Below are positions 8,263-16,866 of a stretch of DNA of 64,000 bases, one piece after another. The position numbers were made by a program, and so were the translations under genes. The first letter of the stretch is position 1. Each line of letters opens with the position of its first letter. Below the pieces are notes generated by a model. That model searched no databases and was not told the origin of the DNA. It worked only from the letters and a program-made list of their open reading frames with translations. Source of the stretch: USCg-Taylor sp050740455 (GTDB lineage Bacteria > Pseudomonadota > Gammaproteobacteria > JACCXJ01); assembly GCA_050740455.1 (NCBI GenBank), contig JBOIDF010000002.1, positions 1-64,000 of the forward strand. Direction: 5' to 3'.

Positions 8263-8273
8263 TTCAGAGTGAA

Positions 8274-8300
8274 TTGGTGCGGGTGGACCATCCGCACCAA
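8274..8300. promoter_or_regulatory. Inverted repeat upstream of hicAB
   Basis: A perfect 9-bp stem: TTGGTGCGG (8274-8282) and CCGCACCAA (8292-8300) around a 9-base loop. It lies about 37 bp before the hicA start, so it could be a HicB operator. It has no T-tract, so it is less likely a terminator. Confidence 0.5.
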
Positions 8301-8336
8301 GCATCGTTGGTCATAGCATGTAGTATCATACAAAAG

Positions 8337-8573
8337 GTGACACAGGCCGATAAAATCCTCGAACGGATGCGTAACAATCCGCGCGATTGGCGGATCGAGG
8401 CCCTCGAAACGCTCGCCAAGCGTCTTGGAATCGTGGTACGCAAACCGCCGGGGAGTCATGTGGTTTTCCAGCACGACGCATCGGTATTGGAAGTGAGCGT
8501 CCCCGCGCACCGCCCGATCAAGCCCGTGTACGTTAAGCAGTTTCTAGCCTTGATAGATGACCTTCGGAGTTGA
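8337..8573 (+). CDS. hicA: HicA-family mRNA interferase toxin
   Basis: A 78-residue protein from GTG 8337 (V-T-Q-A-D-K-I-L), which matches where HicA relatives begin. The open frame extends upstream to 8274 and a later ATG exists at 8367. The core has the dsRBD-like HicA fold with GSHVVFQ carrying the catalytic-type histidine, then VSVPAHRPIKPVYVKQFL. HicA toxins cleave mRNA. hicB follows 3 bp downstream, the usual toxin-first order of this family. Confidence 0.85.
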   Translation: MTQADKILERMRNNPRDWRIEALETLAKRLGIVVRKPPGSHVVFQHDASVLEVSVPAHRPIKPVYVKQFLALIDDLRS

Positions 8574-8576
8574 GCC

Positions 8577-8933
8577 ATGAGCGCACCTAATTTTTATGAC
8601 TACCCCTTCGAGATCCGGCCTCTGACGCTGGAGGAAGGCGGTGGGTTTCTGATCAGCTTTCCCGACCTGCCGGGATGCATGTCGGACGGCGAGACGCCCG
8701 AAGAGGCTATCGCCAATGGTAAGGACGCATTTGCCTGCTGGATGGCCGCCCATACGGATGCGGGACGAGAGACGCCCCGACCGGGCGAGTCCGCGAGCGG
8801 ACGCTTCGTCACACGCGTTCCCAAGGGGCTCCACGCCCGACTCATCGCGCGCGCGAAGCAAGAAGGCGTGAGCATGAACGCGTTTGTCACCGCGATCATC
8901 GCCGAGGGCCTGGGCCACCGGGAAGCGCATTAG
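8577..8933 (+). CDS. hicB: HicB-family antitoxin
   Basis: 118 residues. The N-terminal half is the HicB RNase H-like fold (FLISFPDLPGCMSDGETPEEAI). The C-terminal half is a ribbon-helix-helix DNA-binding domain (RVPKGLHARLIARAKQEGVS). It neutralises HicA and represses the operon. Both domains look complete, so the module may be active. Confidence 0.9.
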   Translation: MSAPNFYDYPFEIRPLTLEEGGGFLISFPDLPGCMSDGETPEEAIANGKDAFACWMAAHTDAGRETPRPGESASGRFVTRVPKGLHARLIARAKQEGVSMNAFVTAIIAEGLGHREAH

Positions 8934-9346
8934 CCGACGTAGCGGGGATTCCCATGCCTTGCCCTTTCCCCGGATTCCATTTTTCATTGCATCCGCTGGT
9001 TCCGGGTACGTGAGCACGACGGTATGCGGTCATTTCACCGTACCGATGTGGGTCATACGTCCCGCGCGAAACATCGTAGGGTGTGGAAAGCGACAGCGCA
9101 CCGCACCGATACCCTCTCGACCGATGCGGTTGCGAATAGGATTTTCAAACGGCCTTTGTGGCTCAGTAGGACTATATCGCCGGGGGTAGTCAATTACACG
9201 AATAGTCGGTGAGAACGTGGACGGTCGTGGCGTGTTCGGAGCCGTTGATCGGCCTCAGCGGGTTGCTTCACGGCCACATTGGTTGTTTGTGCGAGCGAGG
9301 CTGAGCGGGATTTCGGCGCGGTTGCAGAAGCGCTGTCGGTGAGGGG
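8934..9346. other. Gene-free stretch after hicAB
   Basis: 413 bp without a credible gene. It contains one hairpin, GGTGTGG (9080-9086) with CCGCACC (9101-9107), in a segment resembling common intergenic palindromes. The short frames on either strand have no domain. Confidence 0.4.
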
Positions 9347-9720
9347 TCAGGCGGCGTGGAAGAGATCGAGTCGGCGCGCGGGTGAGCGCGGCGGTGCCCG
9401 GATAGGCAAGCCGAGATGGGCGAGGATCTTGGCGCTGCGTCCTCGGCGCGCCAAGCAGGCCCCTCCGTGGGCCTGGCTTTCACGGTAGGGTCGAGGATGG
9501 CGGCGATGATCGTCAAGGCGCCGCCCCACTGCGAACACTGCTCGATGTCGATAGCGAATACCCGTTTGAGCAACCGGGCCCAGCTCAGGCGGGCCAGGGG
9601 GATGGGTGGGGTGTCTCACCCTGATCAGGGGCGGGTGCGTTCGCGTCGATCGCCACGCTGGGGATAATCGCGGGACGCAATTTAGCGTTGGCAGCGAGCA
9701 CGCATGGAAGTGAAAGCCAG
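9347..9720 (-). pseudogene. IS91-family transposase C-terminal remnant
   Basis: In two frames the minus strand gives LKRVFAIDIEQCSQWGGALT (the IS91-type zinc knuckle with one Cys changed to Trp), then IIAAILDP, and then AKILAHLGLPIRAPPRSPAR with a terminal LDLFHAA and stop. The frame break between them coincides with a short extra segment. Upstream it reads PELGPVAQ in place of the usual linker. Only the transposase tail remains and no IS ends are visible. A 13-bp GTGAAAGCCAGGC at 9709-9721 recurs inverted at 9471-9483. Confidence 0.65.
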
Positions 9721-10019
9721 GCACAGGGATGTATCGCTGTCAGCTCCTAAGGATGGAACCGCTTTGTCCATCGTCCTTGATGGTCTTGCTCTTCCTGTAA
9801 GTTACTGGCGTTGACAGTAGCATGGGGTTGCTGCTTCAGGCAACCGCTCGCTGACAGCAAATAGAGGGTAAAGGGTCCATGCCACGTGGGCTGCTCTGGT
9901 CGCGGCGAAGGTCCGCTCCTGGCCCGAAATTCAAACTGAGACACTACCGCGGCGAGAGGCGCCTTGCTTTTTACCCGCCCGTGCTAGAGGATGGCGAGCG
10001 AGGACGGGAAGAGACGCCC
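9721..10019. other. Region upstream of putA
   Basis: About 300 bp between the IS91 remnant and putA. It should contain the putA promoter. A TTGACA occurs at about 9814 but no matching -10 hexamer is convincing. Confidence 0.35.
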
Positions 10020-13000
10020 ATGGCAATTCCAGCGAGTCTTGACGACGATCTCGAGCACCGAGTCCAGGAAACGGGCAGACGCTTGATCGCGGCCTTCGAG
10101 CAGCGGCGACAGGCGGCGCGCTCCGTTGATCTGTGGTTGGACCGGTTCTTAAACCAAGTCATGACGAGCGAGGCATTCCGCGTGCAAGCCCTGCGCTTCG
10201 TCGATGTGCTGCCGGCCTTGGACGATGACCGCGAGCTGACCGCACACCTGCACGAGTACTTCGGGCATGGCGATTTTCCGCTGACCGGGTTGCTGCGCTT
10301 CGGCGTGCGCCACGTGCGCGGGGACTTCGCCAATGCGATCATCGGCGGCGCCGTGCGCAAGGCTATGTCCGGACTCGCGCGGCACTTTCTCGGGGGCGCT
10401 AATGTGGAGGAAGCATTCAGCACGGCCGAAGCGCTGCGCAAGCGGGGCATCGGCTCCAGTATTGATCTCGTCGGCGAAGCGGTGGTCAGCGACGCCGAGG
10501 CCGAGGAATATCAACGCCGGTATCTGGATTTCTTCGCGCGCATCCCGCAAAAAGCCGCGGCGTGGCCCCCGCACCCGGTGCTCGATCAGGGCCAGGGACG
10601 GCGGCTGCCCCGGCTGAACGCCTCGATCAAATTATCCTCACTCGATCCTCAGCTCTCCGCGGTGGCGCCCGAAGCCGGCGCGGCGCGGATCGCGGCGCGC
10701 TTGAAGCCCATTCTCCGCGCGGCCAGGCGCGGCGGTAGCTTCGTGTGCGTGGACATGGAACAGTTTCATCTCAAGGAAACGGTGCTCTCCTGTTTCAAGC
10801 AACTGCTGCTGGAACCGGAGCTAATAGACTGGCCGGACGCCGGGATCGCAGTACAAGCCTACCTCCGCGAGACCGAGGCCGATATCAACGATCTCAGCGT
10901 CTGGGCGGCCCGCCGCGGGACACCGATCACCGTGCGTTTGGTCCGGGGCGCGTACTGGGATTATGAAACGGTCATCGCCGAGCAGCACGGATGGCCGCTG
11001 CCGGTCTGGACCAAGAAATGGCAGACCGACGCTTGTTACGAGCGTTGTGTGCGGCTCTTGTTCGAGCACCATCCCAGGATCGAGGCGGCGGTTGCGACCC
11101 ATAACCTGCGCAGCGTAGCTTTCGCGATGGTCCTCGCCGAAGAGCATGGGATCGCACGAGATGAATTCGAGTTCCAAATGCTCCACGGCATGGCGAGCGG
11201 GCTCGAGGATGTGCTCGCGGAGATGGGCTATAGGCTGCGGATGTACGTCCCCTTCGGCGAATTGCTGCCGGGCATGGCGTACCTCGTGCGCCGGCTGCTC
11301 GAGAATTCCTCCAGTCAATCGTTTCAGCGCATGAACCTAGGGCGCACCTTGGCGGCGGGGCAACTGCTCGCCTCTCCGCATGGCGATGATCCAGCGGCGG
11401 AAAGCGCGCCGCGGGTGACCACCGGGGCCCGCGTTGGAGAGGGCGGCGCGGAGCCGGCGGGCGAGCGGGCGCTTCCGCGCTTCGGCAACGAGCCGCTGCA
11501 TCGTTTCACCGAACCCTCCGAGCGCAATGCGTTTCGCGGCGCCTTACTAGCGGCGCGCGCCGCCCTCGGCGGCGACTATCCGCTCCTCATCGACGGCAAA
11601 GCGGTGGAGACGAAAGACGAGCTGGTGTCGGTGAATCCCGCGCGCCCCGATGAGGTGATCGGACGCGTGGCCCGGGCCGGGACGGGGCAGGCGGATCGCG
11701 CTCTGTCCGGGGCCTTGCAGGCGTTCGCAGACTGGTCGCGGCGAGCGGCTGACGAGCGGGCGCATCTGTTGCTATGTGCGGCGCTGGCGCTGCGCCGGCA
11801 GCGCGATGAGTTCGCGGCCCTCGAGATTTTCGAGGCCGGCAAGACCTGGCTCGAGGCCGATGCCAATGTCGCCGAGGCGATCGATTACCTCGAGTACTAC
11901 GCTCGCGAGGCGCTGCGCTGGGCTGAGGCACGGTGTCACGACGTCCCCGGTGAAGAAAATGTCTATCGGTACGCTCCGCGCGGAGTCGGCGCAATCATTT
12001 CTCCCTGGAACTTTCCTCTGGCCATCCTTACAGGCATGTTGTCGGCCGCGATCGCGGCCGGAAACACGGTGGTGTTGAAGCCCTCCTCGCAGACACCGGT
12101 GATCGCCGCGCGTTTTGTGCGGTTGCTGCAAGAAGCCGGCGTACCACCTGGGGTGGTGCAATACCTGCCGGGCGCGGGCGGCACGCTCGGCGAATATCTG
12201 GTGCGGCACCCGCAGGTCGCCTTCATTGCGTTTACGGGATCGGAGGAGGTCGGCCGCCGCATCCTCCGGCTGGCGGCGGATTTCGGGCCGGGACAGTCCC
12301 ATGTCAAGCAGGTCATCGCGGAAATGGGGGGCAAGAACGCGATCATTATCGACAACGACGCCGATCTCGATGAAGCCGTGACCGGGGTGGTGCAGTCGGC
12401 CTTCGGGTATCAAGGACAGAAATGCAGCGCCTGTTCCCGGGTCATCGTCCTCCAGCAGGCTTATGATCGCTTTCTCGAACGGCTGCTGGCGGCGACGCGC
12501 AGCGTGCGCATCGGGATGCCCGAGACGCCCGCGGTGTTCATGGGCCCCCTCATCGATGCCGGCGCCAAGGCGCGAGTGCTCGATGCGATCGAACGGGGCC
12601 GGGCGGACGGGGCAGACCTCGCCTTGGCGATGCCGTGTCCGGATTTGGGCGGCGGCTACTTCGTGGGGCCCGCGATCTTCACCGGCGTTGCGCCTGATTC
12701 CTACCTGGCGCAGACGGAGATCTTCGGGCCGGTCCTCGCGGTGATGCGAGTCGCCGATCTCGATACGGCGATTCGCGTGGCAAATCAGACGCCCTACGCG
12801 TTAACCGGAGGCATCTATTCGCGCAGTCCATCGCATATCCTGCGAGCGGCCCGTGACCTGCAAGTCGGCAACCTGTATATCAACCGCAAGATCACGGGCG
12901 CGTGGGTGAAGCGCCAACCCTTCGGCGGATTCAAGATGAGCGGGGTCGGCAGCAAGGCCGGCGGTCCGGATTATTTGCTCCAGTTCATGATCCCGCGAAC

Positions 13001-13058
13001 CGTAACCGAAAACACGCTGCGGCGCGGATTCGCGCCGGCGGGACGCGCCGGAGATTGA
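10020..13058 (+). CDS. putA: Bifunctional proline dehydrogenase / L-glutamate gamma-semialdehyde dehydrogenase
   Basis: A 1012-residue PutA oxidising proline to glutamate in two steps with FAD and NAD. The PRODH barrel covers about residues 90-430 (KLSSLDPQ, CVDMEQF, VRGAYWDYE, ATHNLRS, FEFQMLHGM, YVPFGELLPGMAYLVRRLLEN). The aldehyde dehydrogenase covers about 510-1000 (SPWNFPLAI, FTGSEEVG, EMGGKNAIII, catalytic Cys802 in GYQGQKCSAC, EIFGPVLAV). There is no N-terminal RHH repressor domain and no C-terminal extension, so this is the short, purely enzymatic form. ATG 10020 follows GGGAAGAG; an upstream frame to 9879 has no family similarity. Its stop overlaps the glcE start by 1 bp. Confidence 0.95.
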   Translation: MAIPASLDDDLEHRVQETGRRLIAAFEQRRQAARSVDLWLDRFLNQVMTSEAFRVQALRFVDVLPALDDDRELTAHLHEYFGHGDFPLTGLLRFGVRHVRGDFANAIIGGAVRKAMSGLARHFLGGANVEEAFSTAEALRKRGIGSSIDLVGEAVVSDAEAEEYQRRYLDFFARIPQKAAAWPPHPVLDQGQGRRLPRLNASIKLSSLDPQLSAVAPEAGAARIAARLKPILRAARRGGSFVCVDMEQFHLKETVLSCFKQLLLEPELIDWPDAGIAVQAYLRETEADINDLSVWAARRGTPITVRLVRGAYWDYETVIAEQHGWPLPVWTKKWQTDACYERCVRLLFEHHPRIEAAVATHNLRSVAFAMVLAEEHGIARDEFEFQMLHGMASGLEDVLAEMGYRLRMYVPFGELLPGMAYLVRRLLENSSSQSFQRMNLGRTLAAGQLLASPHGDDPAAESAPRVTTGARVGEGGAEPAGERALPRFGNEPLHRFTEPSERNAFRGALLAARAALGGDYPLLIDGKAVETKDELVSVNPARPDEVIGRVARAGTGQADRALSGALQAFADWSRRAADERAHLLLCAALALRRQRDEFAALEIFEAGKTWLEADANVAEAIDYLEYYAREALRWAEARCHDVPGEENVYRYAPRGVGAIISPWNFPLAILTGMLSAAIAAGNTVVLKPSSQTPVIAARFVRLLQEAGVPPGVVQYLPGAGGTLGEYLVRHPQVAFIAFTGSEEVGRRILRLAADFGPGQSHVKQVIAEMGGKNAIIIDNDADLDEAVTGVVQSAFGYQGQKCSACSRVIVLQQAYDRFLERLLAATRSVRIGMPETPAVFMGPLIDAGAKARVLDAIERGRADGADLALAMPCPDLGGGYFVGPAIFTGVAPDSYLAQTEIFGPVLAVMRVADLDTAIRVANQTPYALTGGIYSRSPSHILRAARDLQVGNLYINRKITGAWVKRQPFGGFKMSGVGSKAGGPDYLLQFMIPRTVTENTLRRGFAPAGRAGD

Positions 13059-14119
13059 TGTTGGCGCCCGAGACCCTAGAACAAATCGCCGCTGCGGTGG
13101 AGGCAGCCAACCGGCGCCGCGAGCCCTTACGCATCTTCGGCAGTGATTCCAAGGCGTTTTACGGGCGCAGGGTGGTGGGGGCGGCGCCGTTGTCACTGCG
13201 AAACTTTTCCGGGGTGATAGCCTACGAACCGACCGAGCTGGTGGTGACGGTACGCGCCGGGACGAGAATCGGTGATCTCGAAGCATTGCTCGCGAGCGAA
13301 GGTCAGATGCTCGCTTGTGAGCCTCCGCATCTTGGGGGCGACGCCACGATCGGCGGGATGATCGGGACCGGGTTGGCGGGACCGCGCCGGCCTTACGCGG
13401 GGGGCGTGCGCGACAGCGTACTTGGGATCCGTTGCATCGCCGCCGCGGGATCTCTCCTGCGCTTCGGCGGCCAGGTGATGAAAAATGTGGCGGGCTTCGA
13501 TCTCTCGCGCCTGATGGTCGGGGCGCTCGGGACGCTCGGGATCCTCGTGGAGGTATCGCTCAAGGTGCTACCACGGCCTCGGGCCGAGATTACCTTACGC
13601 CAGGAGGTCGAGGCCGCGCGCGCCATCGAGCTGATGAACGCGTGGGCGCGTAAGCCGTTGCCGCTCTCCGCCGCGGCCTATGACGGCGTGGCGGTGTATG
13701 CGCGCTTGACGGGCAGCGCGGTCTCGGTGGCCAGTGCCTGCGCGGAGATTGGGGGCCACGAGGCCGGCAGCCGATTCTGGGAGGATCTGCGCGAGCAACG
13801 CTTGCCGTACTTTCTCGATGAGCGGCCCGTGTGGCGCGTATCGGCACCCCCGGCGGCAGCTCCTTTGGCGCTTGCAGGAGAGTGGTTTTTCGACTGGGGT
13901 GGCGCGCACCGCTGGTTAAAGAGCGAGGCCGATCCCGCGGACATTAAACACGCCGCGCTCGGTTGCGGGGGGCATGCGGTCTTATTTCGTGGCGGAGATC
14001 AGAAAGGGGAGCCCTTTCCTAGGCCGCCGCCGGCCTTATTAAGCGTCTATCGGCGGATCAAGAAAGCCTTCGATCCGAACGGCATTCTCAATCCAGGCCG
14101 CCTACTCCCGGAGCTATAA
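13058..14119 (+). CDS. glcE: Glycolate oxidase FAD-binding subunit GlcE
   Basis: A 353-residue FAD-binding type 4 protein, subunit of glycolate dehydrogenase (glycolate to glyoxylate). Visible: LRIFGSDSKAFYGRR near residue 25, the FAD segment CEPPHLGGDATIGGMIGTGL, VMKNVAGFDLSRLMVG, and the C-terminal FDPNGILNPGRL. ATG 13058 overlaps the putA stop (TGATG), suggesting coupling. glcF follows after 12 bp. The usual partner glcD is not upstream; putA is there instead. Confidence 0.92.
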   Translation: MLAPETLEQIAAAVEAANRRREPLRIFGSDSKAFYGRRVVGAAPLSLRNFSGVIAYEPTELVVTVRAGTRIGDLEALLASEGQMLACEPPHLGGDATIGGMIGTGLAGPRRPYAGGVRDSVLGIRCIAAAGSLLRFGGQVMKNVAGFDLSRLMVGALGTLGILVEVSLKVLPRPRAEITLRQEVEAARAIELMNAWARKPLPLSAAAYDGVAVYARLTGSAVSVASACAEIGGHEAGSRFWEDLREQRLPYFLDERPVWRVSAPPAAAPLALAGEWFFDWGGAHRWLKSEADPADIKHAALGCGGHAVLFRGGDQKGEPFPRPPPALLSVYRRIKKAFDPNGILNPGRLLPEL

Positions 14120-14131
14120 CTCACCTCGCCG

Positions 14132-15362
14132 ATGCAAACCTCGCTGCCCCCGTCCTTCCGGGCCACACCGCAAGGGGAAGCGGCGGATGCGATCCTGCGA
14201 AAATGCGTACACTGCGGATTGTGCACGGCGAGCTGTCCCACCTACCGGCTGCTCGGCGATGAGCGTGACAGTCCCCGCGGCCGCATCTATCTCATTAAAG
14301 GGATGCTTGAAACGGGCGCGGCCCACCCGGCGATCCGGGAACACCTCGATCGCTGTTTGCTCTGCCGCGCCTGCGAGAGCGCCTGTCCTTCGGGCGTCGA
14401 GTACGGCCGTTTGTTCGAGATCGGCCGGCAAGAACTGGAACAACGCATCGCCCGTCCTCTGCTCGAGCGCTGGGTTCGGCGGGCGCTACGGATGACCCTG
14501 CCTTATCCCCGGCGCGTGCAGCATCTCACGCGGCTAGCGCGCATCATTCGCCCGCTGTTGCCACGGAAATACCGCCAGAACCTGCCTTTGGCGCCTCCTG
14601 CCGTCGCGCACGGCTGGCCGCAGGCGCGGCATCGGCGCACGATGCTGCTGTTGGAGGGCTGCGTGCAACCGGTGTTGGCGCCGGCGATCAACACCGCCGC
14701 AGCCCGCGTATTCGATCGCTTGGGCATCACGCTCCTGCCCGCGCGCGGATGTTGCGGCGCCTTGAGTTATCACCTTTCGGCCGTCGATGAGGCGCGCGCT
14801 TTCATGCGCCGTAATATCGATCGTTGGTGGCCGGTCCTAGAGCGTGGCGCGGAAGCCTTGGTCATCACCGCGAGTGGATGCGGGGCGATGGTTCGCGATT
14901 ACGGTGACTGGCTGCGGGGTGATCCGCACTATGCCGCCAAGGCCGCGCGTGTATCCGCGCTGGCCCGCGATCCGTGCCAAGTGCTGATGCAGGAGGATTG
15001 CGAAGCCATCCGGCCTGCAACGGATGTTCGAGTCCCAATCGCGTTTCATGCGCCCTGCACTTTGCAGAATGCGCTCAAGCTCGCCGGAGTTACGGGAGAC
15101 ACTGTTGCAGGCCCTTGGGTTCAACTTGGTCCCGGTGCAAGACCCGCATCTGTGCTGCGGCTCCGCGGGGACCTATTCGATTCTGCAAGGGCCATTATCG
15201 CGCCGGCTTCTGGCGGAAAAAGTGAAGCGCCTGGAAGCACAGCGCCCGGCGCTAATCGCCACCGCGAATATCGGCTGTTACCAGCACCTCAAGCAAAAAG
15301 CGCGAGTCCCGGTAAAGCATTGGATTGAGCTTTTGGATCCCGGCGCGGCCCCGGCGGCCTAG
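14132..15362 (+). pseudogene. glcF: Glycolate oxidase iron-sulfur subunit GlcF, frameshifted
   Basis: GlcF carries two [4Fe-4S] clusters (CVHCGLCTASCPTYRLLG and CLLCRACESACPSGVEYG) and two CCG domains that pass electrons from GlcDE. The first frame is intact through the first CCG motif (GCCGALSYH) to HAPCTLQNALKLAGV, then reads nonsense to a stop at 15328. The correct continuation, ETLLQALGFNLVPVQDPHL with CCGSAGTYS, lies one base out of frame and runs to 15362. The shift lies at about 15089-15095. Removing one base would restore 409 residues, the normal GlcF length. Either a real mutation or a sequence error. Confidence 0.85.
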
Positions 15363-15403
15363 CCCCTGGGGCGGCGGCCCAATTCAGCAACTCCCCGCGG
15401 CGG

Positions 15404-16159
15404 CTATTTGATTATCAGAACGCCTTCTTCGGTGCCGTCGCCCTCGATAAACTCGTCTAGGTTTTCGACCGGAGGGTCCCCATCATAGATGGCATTGATA
15501 CGCCTTTGGCGGTAGGCCTCGCGCGTGAAGGTATAGGCATCGAGCGCGGCCTCGTCTCGAACGCGCGTCGCTTCGAGAAGATTCGCACGCGTGTTGATGA
15601 TCCCCAGTGCACCGATCGGTCCAATCACGATGCTCGATACATAGAAGAGCGGGTTGAGCAGCGCGCTGGTCGCTAGGCCCGGTGTGTCACGTACCGAATT
15701 CGGACCCAGCAGCGGCAGGACGACATAAGCCACTTCATCCATCCCCCACACCCCCAGGGTTTGGCCGAAGTCTTCGTCGTGCTTCGGGACGCCCCAGGCG
15801 GTGGCGGGATCGAAAAAACCTCCGAACCCGAAGGTGCTGTTCACAGCGAAACGCCCGACATCGGAGAGACCTTGATTGACCTTTCCTTGTAAGAACGAAT
15901 TAAGTATGACGTTCAGGTAAGTCAAATTATCAAAGAAGTTGGTGATCCCTTCGCGGACGGGCCCGGGGGTGTAATCGGCGTATTTTTGGGCTACGGGCTT
16001 AATTAAATACCGATCTATGCCATCGTTGATGTCGTACACGACACGATTCGCACCTTCCCCGGGATCATCGTTTCCGTTATCAACTGTCGGCGTGCTCGCG
16101 CAACCAGCTGTTAAAAACCCCAGCATCAACGCCAGCAGCTTGCATATCTTGTTATTCAT
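15404..16159 (-). CDS. mlaA: MlaA/VacJ-family outer-membrane lipoprotein
   Basis: 251 residues with a lipoprotein signal ending LTAGC (lipidated Cys20). The MlaA core is clear: NRVVYDINDGIDRYLIKPVA, NFFDNLTYLNVILNSFLQGK, GRFAVNSTFGFGGFFDPA and ETLG-like DFGQTLGVWG. MlaA extracts mislocalised phospholipid from the outer membrane and hands it to a periplasmic MlaC-type carrier. Such a carrier (HpnM) is encoded 51 bp upstream in the same hopanoid operon, so this copy may serve hopanoid or lipid trafficking. Confidence 0.9.
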   Translation of the reverse strand: MNNKICKLLALMLGFLTAGCASTPTVDNGNDDPGEGANRVVYDINDGIDRYLIKPVAQKYADYTPGPVREGITNFFDNLTYLNVILNSFLQGKVNQGLSDVGRFAVNSTFGFGGFFDPATAWGVPKHDEDFGQTLGVWGMDEVAYVVLPLLGPNSVRDTPGLATSALLNPLFYVSSIVIGPIGALGIINTRANLLEATRVRDEAALDAYTFTREAYRQRRINAIYDGDPPVENLDEFIEGDGTEEGVLIIK

Positions 16160-16210
16160 ACTTACCTCGACCGCTTCGCCTAATGGTTATGAGCCTGAAC
16201 GCAGGAGGTA

Positions 16211-16840
16211 TTACTCCCCAGCCCCATACTTAGCGATTTTATCGTTCAAATCTGTAATCAGATCGTCAAACCCCTTGCTTTTCAGTACCGACGTATAATC
16301 CGCTCGCTTTAGCGATAGGTCGCTGACGCCATCGGCGATGACATTTACGATCAACCATTCATCACTCTTGGTTTGTAATACGTAGTCCAGGCGGACCGCC
16401 TCCCCGTCCGACTTGACGATTTCGGTCTTGACCAGGATCCGGTCTTTCTTGAGCTCTTCGCCCGCGACATGCCGAAACTGCTCGTTATCGAAGTCATCGA
16501 AACGGGCCGCATAAGTCGCCGTGCTCAACTTCGTAAAGGTATCGATAAACGACTGCCGTTGCGCGTCGCTGAGTTCCTTCCAGAACCGTCCAACGACGAT
16601 CTGTGCGATGGTCGCGAAGTCGAAGCTCTTGCGGATTAAGGGATCTAATTTCTGGTAACGCCCTGGATAGCCGAGTGTGCCGGCCTTCTGCATTACTTCC
16701 AATAACGCCGCGTGCAGTCTGTCGACGACGGCGACGGCCTCGCCGGGAACCGGTGCGGCGGCAACGCTAAGCGTCAATCCGAGACATAGGGCGAAGGCGC
16801 GTAGGACGTTTTTAACTACGGTAGTGAAATTCGCCTTCAT
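16211..16840 (-). CDS. hpnM: Hopanoid-associated periplasmic carrier HpnM (MlaC-like)
   Basis: 209 residues with a cleavable signal peptide (about residues 1-28, ending SVAAA) and the MlaC/Ttg2D fold. Visible: FDFATIAQIVVGRFWKELSD, QRQSFIDTFTKL, YVLQTKSDEWLIVNVIADGV and SLKRADYTSVL. MlaC-like proteins carry lipid across the periplasm. The position between hpnB and mlaA identifies it as HpnM, the member found in hopanoid clusters. Confidence 0.88.
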   Translation of the reverse strand: MKANFTTVVKNVLRAFALCLGLTLSVAAAPVPGEAVAVVDRLHAALLEVMQKAGTLGYPGRYQKLDPLIRKSFDFATIAQIVVGRFWKELSDAQRQSFIDTFTKLSTATYAARFDDFDNEQFRHVAGEELKKDRILVKTEIVKSDGEAVRLDYVLQTKSDEWLIVNVIADGVSDLSLKRADYTSVLKSKGFDDLITDLNDKIAKYGAGE

Positions 16841-16866
16841 GTCATCGAAACCTTACGATCCGCAGA

